Assembly: GCF_037414475.1 (NCBI RefSeq)
Contig: NZ_CP147913.1
Location: forward strand, 1,922,001 to 1,986,000
Source: Myxococcus stipitatus
GTDB taxonomy: Bacteria > Myxococcota > Myxococcia > Myxococcales > Myxococcaceae
Reading direction: 5' to 3'
DNA: 64,000 nt
Positions 17,648-26,561 of this stretch are shown one piece after another. Each line of letters opens with the position of its first letter. The stretch's first letter is position 1. The position numbers were made by a program, and so were the translations under genes. The notes beneath the pieces were generated by a model, which was not told the DNA's origin, did no database searches, and saw nothing but the letters and a program-made list of their open reading frames with translations.

Positions 17648-17871
17648 CCCATGCCGTGACTGGCACGGGTTGCTGTCACATCCGCTGAGCCATGTCCCTG
17701 GAAACCTCGAACTACCCGGGTCTCCTACCCCTCTCGGCACCTCTGGAAAAATAGAGGAGCTAGCGTACTCGGATGTCACAAAGATGTTACGGAGATTTTA
17801 CTTTGTCCGCAAGAGACAATTTTCCTGGGGCTTCACGAAACGATGGAGACCCGGGTTTTGAAGGCTCCATC

Positions 17872-18048
17872 ATGGGGTGCGGGTCTGACACCGGGTACGA
17901 AGGGAACGAAGTCCCTCCCCGGAAGTCGCCCGCGCCTGCAATCGAGTTGCGGGGCTGCGTCAAAAACACACGGCAATACAAGGGGATGACGCACGAGGTG
18001 CGCGGCGATTTCACGCGCGAGCACCGCGGCATTTCGGGGGGCCATTGA
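17872..18048 (+). CDS. Possible 58-residue ORF in a long intergenic gap (weak)
   Basis: Between the radical SAM operon and the TonB operon (17544-18174) I see no recognisable gene. This ORF opens ATG-GGG-TGC after GAAGG, has about 79% G/C at third codon positions and contains two cysteines in the first half (MGCGSD..., LRGCVKN...). No family is recognised. The stretch just before it (17735-17850) is unusually AT-rich for this genome and contains short inverted repeats, so it may be a promoter. The ORF may equally be noise. Confidence 0.25.
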   Translation: MGCGSDTGYEGNEVPPRKSPAPAIELRGCVKNTRQYKGMTHEVRGDFTREHRGISGGH

Positions 18049-18091
18049 CCCGCACCCGCGCCGGCTGGGTGCCCGCTTTCGACACGGCTCC

Positions 18092-18169
18092 CGGAAGCGG
18101 GATTTCTCCCGTTCCGAGAGGACGTCTGTCCTGGAATCAGGAAGAGCCAGGGCCGAAGCCCCGCGGCCC
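18092..18169. terminator. Two hairpins after the TonB receptor gene
   Basis: Downstream of the minus-strand TonB gene lie a GC hairpin (GGGCCG, 18150-18155 with 18164-18169) and a longer stem with one bulge (18092-18102 with 18107-18116). They are the likely end of the siderophore operon. Neither is followed by a T-run. Confidence 0.4.
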
Positions 18170-18174
18170 GGGTC

Positions 18175-20628
18175 TCAGAAATCCGCGGTGAGCTTGAAGG
18201 ACAGCGCGCGGCCGGGACGCTGGACGCCGAAGAAGTCGTAGGTCTTCTCGTCCGTCACGTTGAGCACCTCGAGCGTCCCGCCCAGGGTGACGGGGCCGGG
18301 CCTCGTGTACGAGAGGCCCAGGGAGTGTGTGAGCTGCGCGGCGATCTCCTGCTTGTACTCGCGCAGCCCCTGGCTCTCCCATCCCCGGTAGAACCCGTGG
18401 ACGTAGCGGGAGGTGACGTTGAACGTCGCGGTGTCACCGGCGTGGAGGAGCGACTGGCGCTCCACCCTCGCGGTGACGTTGGCGAAGAGCCAGGGACGGT
18501 TCGGGATTCTGTCGCCCTCGAACTCCGCATAGGCGCCCGCGCCGCCCGCGTTGCGGAAGTCCTGCCAGGTGCCGTTCGCGTCGAGGGACAGCCACTCTCC
18601 CGGCACCGACCAGCCCGCGGAGGCCTCGACGCCCAGCGAGCGCGCGGAGAAGACGTTCTGGTAGCTCACGTTGGTGGCGTCCCCCAGCGGGACGATGAGC
18701 TCATCGGCGAGCCGCGCGAAGCCGCCCACGCTTCCCCGGAAGCTGCCCACGCCCGTGCGCAGGTCCGCCAACGAGAACTCCAGGTTGATGTTGTGGCTCA
18801 CCTCGGGCTTGAGCCCCAGGTTGGAGAGCACGAGGACTCCGTCGCCGAACAGCTCGTCCGGCCCCGGAAGACGCGTGGCGTATTCGTAGGAGGCCTTCGC
18901 CAACACGCCCCGCGGGAGGAAGAGGCGGAGGCTCTCGCCGAAGCCCAGGTGCTCCGTGGACTGGTCCTGCCGCCGGAAGACGTTGCCCGGGAGCACCTCC
19001 TCCGACGACGAGCGCATCAGGTAGCCCTTGATGAAGAGCACGTTCTTGAGCGTTCCATCGCCCAGGACGAGCTCGTGCTCGAGCCCCCCGACGCCCGTGA
19101 ACAAGTCCCGCTGCGCGCTGAGCGGGTCCCTCTGGCCGGTTCCCCGAGTGAGCCGGTCCTCGCCTCCACGCGCCACGAAGGTCGGCGCGAAGGAGAAGCG
19201 CAGCGTCTGCGCCGAGGAGAGCTCATAGGCCGCATGGAGACGCGCCAGGGCACTCTCCTGCTCGACGACCTGGTCCACGGGTTGGTTGCCCAGTTCGCCC
19301 GGCTGGCGGCGCTCCACGCCCCTGTTGCCGTACCAGTCGTAGACGAACGTCGCCAGGTCGCGGAAGTCCGTGTCGCGGCGGCTGTAGCCACCCACCGCTT
19401 CCAAGCGCAGCTTGCCGGACAGGAGCCCCTTGTGGGCCCACGTCGCCAGGGCCCCATGGCTCTCCTCGGCGGAGCGCGCCTCGCCGTAGGGAACGGTCAT
19501 CACCACGTTGTTCTGAAGTTCCTTGCGGGCACGTGTGCCGAACACGCGCAGCGAGAGCCGCTCCGCGAATGGCGTCTCCACCACGCCCACCTCCAGGCCG
19601 AAGCCTCCCGCGGCGAAGCCATCATGGAAGCGCGGCAGGCTCGCGGGCCGCAGACGACCGGATTCGTCGGCGACCTCCACGTCCACCTCGTAGTCGTTGC
19701 GGGCCAGGTCTCCGAAGGCGTGTCCCTTCAGGAAGAGCCCCGATTCGCCCAGCTTGTAGTGCCCCGACAGCGAGCCCCGGTACGTGCCGAATGAACCCGC
19801 CTGCAACGAGACGGAGGCCCCATTCGGCTCATCGCCATCCGAGGAGACGAGGTTGACCGCGCCCCCCAGCGCATCGGCGCCGAAGCGCACGGGGACGACG
19901 CCGCGATAGACCTCCACACGCTTGAGCAGGTTCACCGGCACATTGGCGAGCCCCAGCCCGAAGCCGGCCATGTCCAGCGGGATGCCATCCAGGAAGAAGC
20001 GGACCTGCTCCCCCGAGAAGCCGTTGAGCGAGAAGCGGCTGGCGGAGCCGAGCCCTCCCGTCCGCTGCACGCTGACCCCGCTGTTGCGGCTGAGCACCTC
20101 CCCCAGGTCCGCCGTCTGCTGCCGCGCCGCCTCGAGCTCCACCACCTGGACGGCCTCGGCGGACAGCGTGCGCTCCTCGCCCCGGCTCAGCGTCCTGCCC
20201 GTCACCTCGATGGTGGTCTCCAACGTGACGCTCTCGGTGAGCGCCGCGTCCACTTCCGCGCGCTCTCCCGGGGCGACCTGGACGCGATAGGACTGGGGCT
20301 CGCAGCCGGGCACATACGCGTGCATGACATAGGCGCCGGGCACCAGGTCCTTGGCCAGGAACCGCCCCTGCGCATCCGCCCGCAGCGTCGTGACGCGCTC
20401 GTTCGCATCGAGCAGCCACACCTCGGACTGGCCCAGGTCTCCGCCCTCGCACGGACGCATCCGTCCGGCAAGCTCACCCTTCCCCACCGGAGCCGGAGCG
20501 GCCGCGGGAGGCGTGGGCTCCTGCGCCGCGGCGGGGAGCGACAGGACCAGGGCGCCCAGAAGCACCGTCCATCGAGGCCGGGCGCGAGTCGAGACAGGGT
20601 GTGGGGCGGGGTCGGCGAGGAACGTCAT
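18175..20628 (-). CDS. TonB-dependent outer-membrane receptor
   Basis: 817 residues. After a signal peptide (LLGALVLSLPAAAQ) comes a carboxypeptidase-regulatory-like beta-sandwich (about residues 50-135). A plug domain follows (AEAVQVVELEAARQQTADLGEVLSRNSGV region), with the LKRVEVYRG and FGADALGGAVNLVSS segments typical of the plug end. Then comes a beta-barrel ending in aromatic Phe (KLTADF). It imports a ferric siderophore or similar ligand, with energy from TonB. It is the last gene of the operon beginning at 24179, 66 nt after the PepSY gene. The context suggests iron chelates; MxcH-like is possible. Confidence 0.92.
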   Translation of the reverse strand: MTFLADPAPHPVSTRARPRWTVLLGALVLSLPAAAQEPTPPAAAPAPVGKGELAGRMRPCEGGDLGQSEVWLLDANERVTTLRADAQGRFLAKDLVPGAYVMHAYVPGCEPQSYRVQVAPGERAEVDAALTESVTLETTIEVTGRTLSRGEERTLSAEAVQVVELEAARQQTADLGEVLSRNSGVSVQRTGGLGSASRFSLNGFSGEQVRFFLDGIPLDMAGFGLGLANVPVNLLKRVEVYRGVVPVRFGADALGGAVNLVSSDGDEPNGASVSLQAGSFGTYRGSLSGHYKLGESGLFLKGHAFGDLARNDYEVDVEVADESGRLRPASLPRFHDGFAAGGFGLEVGVVETPFAERLSLRVFGTRARKELQNNVVMTVPYGEARSAEESHGALATWAHKGLLSGKLRLEAVGGYSRRDTDFRDLATFVYDWYGNRGVERRQPGELGNQPVDQVVEQESALARLHAAYELSSAQTLRFSFAPTFVARGGEDRLTRGTGQRDPLSAQRDLFTGVGGLEHELVLGDGTLKNVLFIKGYLMRSSSEEVLPGNVFRRQDQSTEHLGFGESLRLFLPRGVLAKASYEYATRLPGPDELFGDGVLVLSNLGLKPEVSHNINLEFSLADLRTGVGSFRGSVGGFARLADELIVPLGDATNVSYQNVFSARSLGVEASAGWSVPGEWLSLDANGTWQDFRNAGGAGAYAEFEGDRIPNRPWLFANVTARVERQSLLHAGDTATFNVTSRYVHGFYRGWESQGLREYKQEIAAQLTHSLGLSYTRPGPVTLGGTLEVLNVTDEKTYDFFGVQRPGRALSFKLTADF

Positions 20629-20694
20629 GGTCCGATGCTCGAGGGACAGAAGGTGACGGGCCAGGCGAGTGACTCGCCTCGGGCACCAGGAGAT

Positions 20695-22248
20695 TCACGG
20701 CTGCTCATGGGCGGGCACATTCAGCGCGGACACCCCTTCGCCCCGCTCGCGCGGAGCCATGCGGTGAACGACCCACGCCGACCCGAGGAACACCGCGCCG
20801 AGGACAAGGAACCCCACGTCCGCGAAGAACAGATAGGGCGACCCCGCCGGGGCCAGGACCGGCCGGCCATGGCGCCAGGCGTCCAGCCACGGCAGCACGA
20901 AGAGGATTCCACCGGCGAGGGCCAACAACCCATAGGCCCACTCGTTGGCGCGCGGATACAGCGGGGCGCCCAGCACGCAGAGGCACCATGCGACGTAGAA
21001 CGTCGCGTGCTCCCACTGGGGCCGGTTCGACAGGGAATCAGGCAGGAGCTGGTTGGCCAGGAACACGGCCGCGAGCGCGAACGCCGCTCCACCGAAGCCG
21101 CCCGCCGTGAGCCGCGCGAGCCCCACGTCCACCGGCCGCATCCCACGCGCGCGCCGCTCCAACCAGATGAGGTTGCCCGTCAGGACGCAGAGGGCGCTGA
21201 GGATGCCGAGCAGCGCGTACACCAGCCGCAGCCCCATCCCGGCGTAGAGCCCCGAATGAAGCACATACGCGCCCTCCAACAGCCACGCCGTGGGGCCAGG
21301 CCCACCTGCCTCGCGCACGTTCAACACCTCGCCCGCGCGTGAGACGCGGACGGAGGTGAAGTCATGGAGCCCCTGGCGCGCGTAGCCCCTCACATCGACG
21401 AAGCCCTGGGCATCTCCCAGGTTGCGGATGGCGAAGCGATAGTGGCGGACATCCGGCAGCGCGGCGCGCGCCTGCTCGAGCACGGCGGCCATCCTCGGCG
21501 CCGGCGCGGCCTCTCCCGAGCGCTTGAGCGGACGCGGGTAGCCCGTGGACGCATAACCCGCGTCGACGTCTCCATCGAAGGCCGTGTGCACCATGACGGG
21601 CTGAAGCACGGTGGCGTTGAGGGCGATGATGGCCGCGGTCCACGCCATCACGGCCTGGAAGGGCAGGCCCACGCTGCCCAGGACTTTGTGGAGGTCTCCC
21701 CACGCGGTGCGCAGGGCCTCGCGGGGACGGAACCGCACGAGCTCGCGGCGAAAGCGGCCGAGTTGGAGGAACAGGCCCGTCACCACCACCAGCAGCAGCA
21801 CCGTGGCCACGAGCCCCGCGATGAACATCCCGCCCGGGAGCGGATAGAGGAAGTGCATCCAGAACAGGAACTCGGACAGGTCGCTGTGCTCCGGCGCCTG
21901 CGCTCCCGTCAGTGGGTGCACCCGCACGGCGACGTCCGCGCCGTCCTTCTCCTTCCACCCAAGCCACATCCACGGGGCATAGGGCGCGGGCAGCACGACG
22001 TTGAGACTGGTGGGCGCCGTGCCGCTCGCCACGCGCGTGTCCATCCACTCCTGGAGCGTGGCCATGGTCCGCGCATCATCCACGGCGACGGGTGTCCTCA
22101 ACCGCGGGTCCTGCCACGGCTCCAGTTCGTGCCGGAACAAGGAGATGACCCCAAGCAGGAACATGCCGACGAGCAGCACCGACGCCGTTGCCCCCGCCCA
22201 GGCATGGGCTTCCCAGAGCACGCGGTACGTCCCAGCCTTGAGCCTCAT
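20695..22248 (-). CDS. PepSY-associated membrane reductase (PiuB/XusC-like)
   Basis: 517 residues starting at the ATG that overlaps the upstream stop. The layout is that of PepSY_TM proteins: an N-terminal helix (TASVLLVGMFLLGVISLFRHELEPWQ), a periplasmic PepSY region, a central helix pair, a second periplasmic region and several C-terminal helices. These proteins sit next to siderophore receptors and are thought to reduce ferric siderophores or pass electrons. Histidines in the helices (for example HKVLGSVG and HSGLYAGM) suit haem binding. The call rests on topology and neighbours. Confidence 0.85.
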   Translation of the reverse strand: MRLKAGTYRVLWEAHAWAGATASVLLVGMFLLGVISLFRHELEPWQDPRLRTPVAVDDARTMATLQEWMDTRVASGTAPTSLNVVLPAPYAPWMWLGWKEKDGADVAVRVHPLTGAQAPEHSDLSEFLFWMHFLYPLPGGMFIAGLVATVLLLVVVTGLFLQLGRFRRELVRFRPREALRTAWGDLHKVLGSVGLPFQAVMAWTAAIIALNATVLQPVMVHTAFDGDVDAGYASTGYPRPLKRSGEAAPAPRMAAVLEQARAALPDVRHYRFAIRNLGDAQGFVDVRGYARQGLHDFTSVRVSRAGEVLNVREAGGPGPTAWLLEGAYVLHSGLYAGMGLRLVYALLGILSALCVLTGNLIWLERRARGMRPVDVGLARLTAGGFGGAAFALAAVFLANQLLPDSLSNRPQWEHATFYVAWCLCVLGAPLYPRANEWAYGLLALAGGILFVLPWLDAWRHGRPVLAPAGSPYLFFADVGFLVLGAVFLGSAWVVHRMAPRERGEGVSALNVPAHEQP

Positions 22249-22523
22249 TTGAACGCACTCCAGAACAGGACAAGCGTCGCGGCCACGCTCGCCACCAGGA
22301 TTCCCACCCACGCGCGGGCCGCCGAGCGCGCCAGGAGGACACCGCAGGGCGCTGCGGCGACAAGTGGCACCACGGTGACACATGCCACCAGATAACGAGT
22401 GCCCTGCGACGCGGGGATGACGGCGGGCAACGCCACCGAGACCAACAGCGCCGCCACGGGTGCCCCCAGGATGGCGGCCACAAGCCAGCTCCAGTCCAGG
22501 CGGCGGCGCGCGGCGCTGCTCAC
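22245..22523 (-). CDS. Small membrane protein of the siderophore operon
   Basis: 92 residues from a GTG that overlaps the preceding stop (GTGA). Three hydrophobic helices are visible (WLVAAILGAPVAALLVSVAL; YLVACVTVVPLVAAAPCGVLL; AWVGILVASVAATLVLF). No domain name is known to me. Tight overlaps on both sides (4 nt) mean it is made with the PepSY protein, possibly as a partner subunit. Confidence 0.65.
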   Translation of the reverse strand: MSSAARRRLDWSWLVAAILGAPVAALLVSVALPAVIPASQGTRYLVACVTVVPLVAAAPCGVLLARSAARAWVGILVASVAATLVLFWSAFK

Positions 22524-22849
22524 GACACGTGCTCCAACACACCCAGCAACAGGCCGCAGGGCGCCAGCAGCCCCATGACCCAGACCGGCTTGCGCGCCAG
22601 CGGCGCAAGGACCGCCAGGAGAGAGCCAGCCAACATGACGTGCGTCAGCGCCAAGCCCAGCGCCGCGCCCGGACTCACGGCCCCGAGCAGGGCTGAGACC
22701 AGCCCCACGACGACGAGCACCAGCCCTCCACCCACCGCGAACACATGAGCACGAGGCGTGCTCGCCCGACGCCCGCTGTGCCGCCACCACCAGGCGCCAT
22801 ACAGCAACACCACTCCCAACCAGAGCAGCGTGGGGGCCAGCACATCCAT
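22520..22849 (-). CDS. Small four-helix membrane protein of the siderophore operon
   Basis: 109 residues from the ATG at 22849. An N-terminal helix (LLWLGVVLLYGAWWW) is followed by a basic loop and three further helices. The pattern resembles the small iron-uptake membrane proteins that accompany PepSY genes (DUF3649-type is possible), but I cannot name it with certainty. It overlaps the next gene by 4 nt. Confidence 0.65.
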   Translation of the reverse strand: MDVLAPTLLWLGVVLLYGAWWWRHSGRRASTPRAHVFAVGGGLVLVVVGLVSALLGAVSPGAALGLALTHVMLAGSLLAVLAPLARKPVWVMGLLAPCGLLLGVLEHVS

Positions 22850-22934
22850 CGGGAGAACCTCGCGTCCAGCGGGACGGTGTGACAGCAAGGGCCAGCGCGG
22901 GGGGAGCGGCCTCCGCCCGCGCCAGGTGAGCGGC

Positions 22935-24179
22935 TCAGCGGATGCGCGCGACGTCCAGGACGAAGCCCGGGAAGGACACGCTCGCCTTGGGTGTCCCGGA
23001 GCTCAGCTCCATCAGCGTGGAGGTGGAATAGTCCGCCGCGCTCTGGCTGATGAAGAAGTCCTCTCCGGACGTGAGCGTGAAACCGCTGTACGCCCCGGGC
23101 TCCCCCTCCACGCGGACGGGGTTCTGCAGCGTCGCCAGCGGCACGCGCCACCAGCTCCAGCCCTTGTTGAACCACTCGAGATAGGTCGTGCCCGGCGCGG
23201 TGGGCGTGATGTTCGTATCGGCGACCTGGGCCCACGCCATGCCGTCATCCGTCACGGAGATGATGGCGCCAAACTGCTTCGCGCCCAGGCCCGGAGCGAG
23301 CGAGCCGACATAGTCCTCGTCGAAGCGCTGCCGCCCCGCCGAGACACGGAGGATGCAGTCCTGCTGCCCGCCGTCCTCCGCCCCCTTCACCGCGTAGCCC
23401 AGGCCATTGATGACGCCGCTGAAGAAGTAGAGCGTGTCGCCAATCTGCCCCGTCTCCGTGATGTTCCGGCAGCGCGGGTCCGCGTGCCACGTAATCTCGT
23501 CCGTCGTGGTGTCGATGCGAACGAGGTTCGTCCCGGGGAGGACCGAGTCATACGTCCGGGAGGACCACCCCACCGCGAAGAACGCCTCGCCGGCGCGGCT
23601 GGCCCACCCGCTCACGCTGGTGACGTAGCCCGTCTTCACGAACTCCTTCGGCAAGGGGAGCGTCTTCAACACGCGCATCTCGGCCGGGTTCCAGACGATG
23701 ATCTGCGCCTGGGCGTCGTCCTTGTAGTAGGCCTTCGTCGGGCTGATGAAGAGCACCGCGTTGGAGCCCAACGCGCGAACGCCCAGCTGGTGGAGCGACA
23801 TGGGCGTGCCCGCCACGAACGCGCCGTTGCGCACCTCATAGCGGGTGATGGTGGGAGACTCACCCGACCCGATGGCGAAGAAGTCCATTCCGGCCGCCGC
23901 ATAGAGCCGGGGGCGTCCGGGAAGCTCCAGCGACTTCGAGTAGTCCAGCGTCTTGGGCTGGTCCAGCGAGTCCACCAAGGAGAAGTAGTTCATCCGGGCG
24001 CCGTTCGTCTCGACGGCCGAGTGCACCAGGAACAGCGAGCCCTCTTCTCCCACCCCAGGCTCCTTGCCATCGCCCGGGGACTTCTTGTCGTCCCCACACG
24101 CGGGCAGCACCAGGGCGGCGCTCGCGAGGAGCCCCCACGAGAAGCTCCTCAGTCCGGCACTCAGTCCATTGCGGCCCAT
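22935..24179 (-). CDS. MxcI/XusB-like siderophore-associated lipoprotein
   Basis: 414 residues. The ATG at 24179 follows GGGAGAGAG and gives a lipoprotein signal ending in VLPAC, then an acidic/Lys linker (GDDKKSPGDGKEPG). The mature part has a repeated beta-strand pattern of about six or seven blades (for example YAAAGMDFFAIGSGE, WASRAGEAFFAVGW, IGDTLYFFSGV), which suggests a beta-propeller. From memory this fits the MxcI protein of myxochelin loci and the DUF4374 lipoproteins (XusB) that bind siderophores beside a TonB receptor. It is the first gene of the operon, just downstream of the palindromic promoter site. Confidence 0.75.
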   Translation of the reverse strand: MGRNGLSAGLRSFSWGLLASAALVLPACGDDKKSPGDGKEPGVGEEGSLFLVHSAVETNGARMNYFSLVDSLDQPKTLDYSKSLELPGRPRLYAAAGMDFFAIGSGESPTITRYEVRNGAFVAGTPMSLHQLGVRALGSNAVLFISPTKAYYKDDAQAQIIVWNPAEMRVLKTLPLPKEFVKTGYVTSVSGWASRAGEAFFAVGWSSRTYDSVLPGTNLVRIDTTTDEITWHADPRCRNITETGQIGDTLYFFSGVINGLGYAVKGAEDGGQQDCILRVSAGRQRFDEDYVGSLAPGLGAKQFGAIISVTDDGMAWAQVADTNITPTAPGTTYLEWFNKGWSWWRVPLATLQNPVRVEGEPGAYSGFTLTSGEDFFISQSAADYSTSTLMELSSGTPKASVSFPGFVLDVARIR

Positions 24180-24252
24180 CGCGCTCTCTCCCGGAACGGG
24201 ACCGGGTTCGAGGCGCTGTCCACGGACACGCCCGTTCCGGCCGGCTCCAATA

Positions 24253-24279
24253 TGATTTTGACACTCACTATCAAAATCA
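24253..24279 (-). promoter_or_regulatory. Fur-like palindrome and promoter of the siderophore operon
   Basis: Perfect 9-bp arms TGATTTTGA (24253-24261) and TCAAAATCA (24271-24279) flank a 9-nt centre, 74 bp before the MxcI-like ATG. The site lies in an AT-rich island and overlaps minus-strand promoter-like boxes (TTGATA, then TATTGG after 16 bp). Position and operon content point to iron control by Fur. The sequence is not a textbook 19-bp Fur box, so another metalloregulator is possible. Confidence 0.6.
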
Positions 24280-24376
24280 AACCTGAGCGCGACGGAGTAG
24301 CCCGCCACAACCTCAGGTGTCAAGCGAGGCCGGGTGACCGGGGACCCAAGTCCTGGAAAACAAGCCAGGCGTCACT

Positions 24377-24958
24377 TCAGGTGTCGGACGAAGAAGGCGA
24401 AGACCTGCTCCGGGTGTCGGCCGGTTGAGTGATGCGCTGGAGGACCTGTTTCGCGCGGGCGCGTGGAGCCCCTTCGACCACGAGCACCTCGACTTCGAGC
24501 GCATAGGGGTCATCCAGGAGGAGTTCCCGGAGCTTCTCGTCCACCGCGAGGCGCAGGTCCTCGTCCTCCGAGGAGGAGAGGGCAATCCGGTCCGGTTGCT
24601 CGATGCCGACCCACACAATCAAGTCGAGCGACTGGAGCGCACCGCGCACGCGCGGCAGCCATTCATCCAGGTCGAAGGCCTCGGAGTCCTCGTGGGCCTG
24701 AAGGTAGCCGATGAAGTCCACGGGGCAGCGGTCGAACAACACATCGGGCCGGGTGCTGTTGTCTCCCAAGGTGTCGATGGACCTGGCGAGCTGCGCCTCG
24801 AAGTCCTCGACCGATGGGGGCGACGCGAACTCGTAGCCCTCCTCCTCCAACTCGGCGTAGGGCTCATCCACGGTCGCGTAGTTGGGAAGGAGGTCGGACA
24901 GCTCCTCCACGAGCGTGGTCTTCCCCACACGGTGGGTTCCGGAGAAAGCGATTCGCAT
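24377..24958 (-). CDS. P-loop NTPase/kinase of the NadR-like AAA_28 type
   Basis: 193 residues starting MRIAFSGTHRVGKTTL, a Walker A loop (residues 7-15). A DRCPVDFIGYL segment near residue 80 resembles the Walker B/lid region of nucleoside or nicotinamide-riboside kinases, and WVGIEQPDRIALSS continues the core. No helix-turn-helix or second domain is present. It stands alone between unrelated genes. A small-molecule kinase or repair ligase-associated ATPase is plausible. Confidence 0.7.
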   Translation of the reverse strand: MRIAFSGTHRVGKTTLVEELSDLLPNYATVDEPYAELEEEGYEFASPPSVEDFEAQLARSIDTLGDNSTRPDVLFDRCPVDFIGYLQAHEDSEAFDLDEWLPRVRGALQSLDLIVWVGIEQPDRIALSSSEDEDLRLAVDEKLRELLLDDPYALEVEVLVVEGAPRARAKQVLQRITQPADTRSRSSPSSSDT

Positions 24959-25054
24959 GCGTGGAGCTGTCTATGCCATGGCGCGCGGCACCGGATGTCT
25001 ACCGGGATGAGTCGCCGCTCGCCTGAAGTCACTTCGCGGCGAAGGCTCGCGCGG

Positions 25055-26491
25055 TCAAAGCAACGACAGCACCTCGACCGCGGCGCGCTCTCCCGCCCGG
25101 ATGGCCCCGTCGAGATAGCCACACCAGACGCCCGACGTCTCGGTGCCCGCCCAGTGGACTCTCCCAGCCGGAGCCTTGAGCGCGTGGCCCCATGACGAGA
25201 TGAGCCCCGGAGGCAGGGGCGACACGCAGCCCGCCGTCCACGTCTCTCGCGCCCAATCCTGCTCGAGGTAGTCCCGTGGCGTCCGGGCCTGCTCTCCAAA
25301 GAGCTTCACGACGTCCTCGATGACACGCTCGCGCCGGACCGCCATGGGCAACCGGGCCACCGCGGGGCTCACGAAGGCCAGCAACACCCCCGCCGCGCCA
25401 TCCACGGGCGCGCTGTCGAAGGTCATCTCCACGCCGCCCGAATCCGTGAAGCCCATCCCCGAGAGCCCCTCCTCTCTCCAGAAGGGACGGTCGTAGACGA
25501 GGTGCACCTTGAAGCCAGAGCTCGCCCCCCAGTACCGCTGGAGGGCATCGCGCTGGCGCGGCAACTCCGGCGTGAAGTCGATGCGCTGCATGTCCTTGGG
25601 CATCATCGCGACAATGGCCCGGCGTGCCCGCACCGTGCCCGCATCTGAATGAACCGACACCGCGTCCATGCACCATCCCCGGATGCGGCGGACCGGAGCC
25701 CCCAACACAATGCTGCCCGACAGCTCCTCCGCGAGCCGCAGCGAGAGCGCCTGCGCGCCCCCCTCCAGCCGATACTGCTGCGCCCCCTCGTTGAGCTCCG
25801 TGAAGCCCCCCGCGGAATGCAGATAGAAGAGGAACCAGAGCAGTGAGGTGTCCTCCGGACTGGCGCTCAACGTCGTGCCAATGGTCGCGGCCACCGCGCC
25901 ATACGCCTCTTCCCCGACGTTGTTCGCGTGGAGCCAGTCCGCGACGCTCCGCGCGTCCAACGTCGCGGCCCCTGGAGCACTCCATGGCGCATCGAGCGGA
26001 ACCTGCCTCGAGAGACTCTCCAAGACTCCCTGGACGTGGAGGGTCTCCGCACTCGGAAGCTCCCGCTCGAACGTGACACGCGCCCCGTTGACGTGGGCGA
26101 CGCGAAGCCCCTTCACGTGCTGGGGAATCCGCTGGATGCCCAGCTCATCCGCGAGCGCCATCACCCGCGCCTGGCTCCCACCAATCCACTGCCCGCCACC
26201 ATCCACCGGGCGGTTGCCCACCGTGTGCTGGTTCAACGTGCGGCCCCCGACCCTGTCCCGCGCGTCGAACACCACGACACGGCACCCCGAGCGAACCAGC
26301 ATCCGTGCCGCGCTCAGGCCAGACAGCCCCGCGCCCACGACAGCGACATCCACCTCCCGGCTCCGGGGATGCGCTTCCCCCTCCCGGCTCCCCAGCACGG
26401 AGAGCACACCGGCCGCCGCGGGCCACTTCAACAACGAACGCCGCGACAGCGAAACCGAAGCCAAGGCACCCATCCGATTGAGGCGTTTCAT
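25055..26491 (-). CDS. FAD-dependent amine oxidase with Tat-type signal
   Basis: 478 residues. The N-terminus has a twin-arginine signal (SLSRRSLLKWPAAAGVLSVLG). Next comes the FAD motif VVGAGLSGLSAARMLVRSG with FDARDRVGGRT, then GGGQWIGGSQARV. The end (RVHWAGTETSGVWCGYLDGAIRAGERAA) is the classic C-terminal FAD contact of monoamine oxidases. Export is therefore likely. The substrate, probably an amine or amino acid, is unknown. The start codon lies 12 bp after the GntR operator copy at 26504-26516, so expression is probably repressed by the GntR gene upstream. Confidence 0.88.
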   Translation of the reverse strand: MKRLNRMGALASVSLSRRSLLKWPAAAGVLSVLGSREGEAHPRSREVDVAVVGAGLSGLSAARMLVRSGCRVVVFDARDRVGGRTLNQHTVGNRPVDGGGQWIGGSQARVMALADELGIQRIPQHVKGLRVAHVNGARVTFERELPSAETLHVQGVLESLSRQVPLDAPWSAPGAATLDARSVADWLHANNVGEEAYGAVAATIGTTLSASPEDTSLLWFLFYLHSAGGFTELNEGAQQYRLEGGAQALSLRLAEELSGSIVLGAPVRRIRGWCMDAVSVHSDAGTVRARRAIVAMMPKDMQRIDFTPELPRQRDALQRYWGASSGFKVHLVYDRPFWREEGLSGMGFTDSGGVEMTFDSAPVDGAAGVLLAFVSPAVARLPMAVRRERVIEDVVKLFGEQARTPRDYLEQDWARETWTAGCVSPLPPGLISSWGHALKAPAGRVHWAGTETSGVWCGYLDGAIRAGERAAVEVLSLL

Positions 26492-26503
26492 CAGGACTCC
26501 TAT

Positions 26504-26516
26504 CTTGGTTACCAAG
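26504..26516. promoter_or_regulatory. GntR operator copy 1, CTTGGTTACCAAG
   Basis: A perfect 13-bp palindrome just before the amine oxidase ATG, identical to the copy at 27263-27275. It probably blocks transcription or early elongation into the oxidase. Confidence 0.75.
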
Positions 26517-26561
26517 TTGCGGGGACAAGAAAAGGCACACATCGAGACAGCCCCACCGCGT

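Noticed and set aside
17658..17676. A sigma-54-like TGGCAC...TTGCT sequence
   Set aside because: The GG and GC elements are 8 bp apart instead of 10, and no gene follows on that strand at the right distance.
17405..17779. Short minus-strand frames before the radical SAM gene as RiPP precursors
   Set aside because: They overlap the radical SAM coding region or lack a leader/core pattern, ribosome site and repeat; composition is shadow-like.
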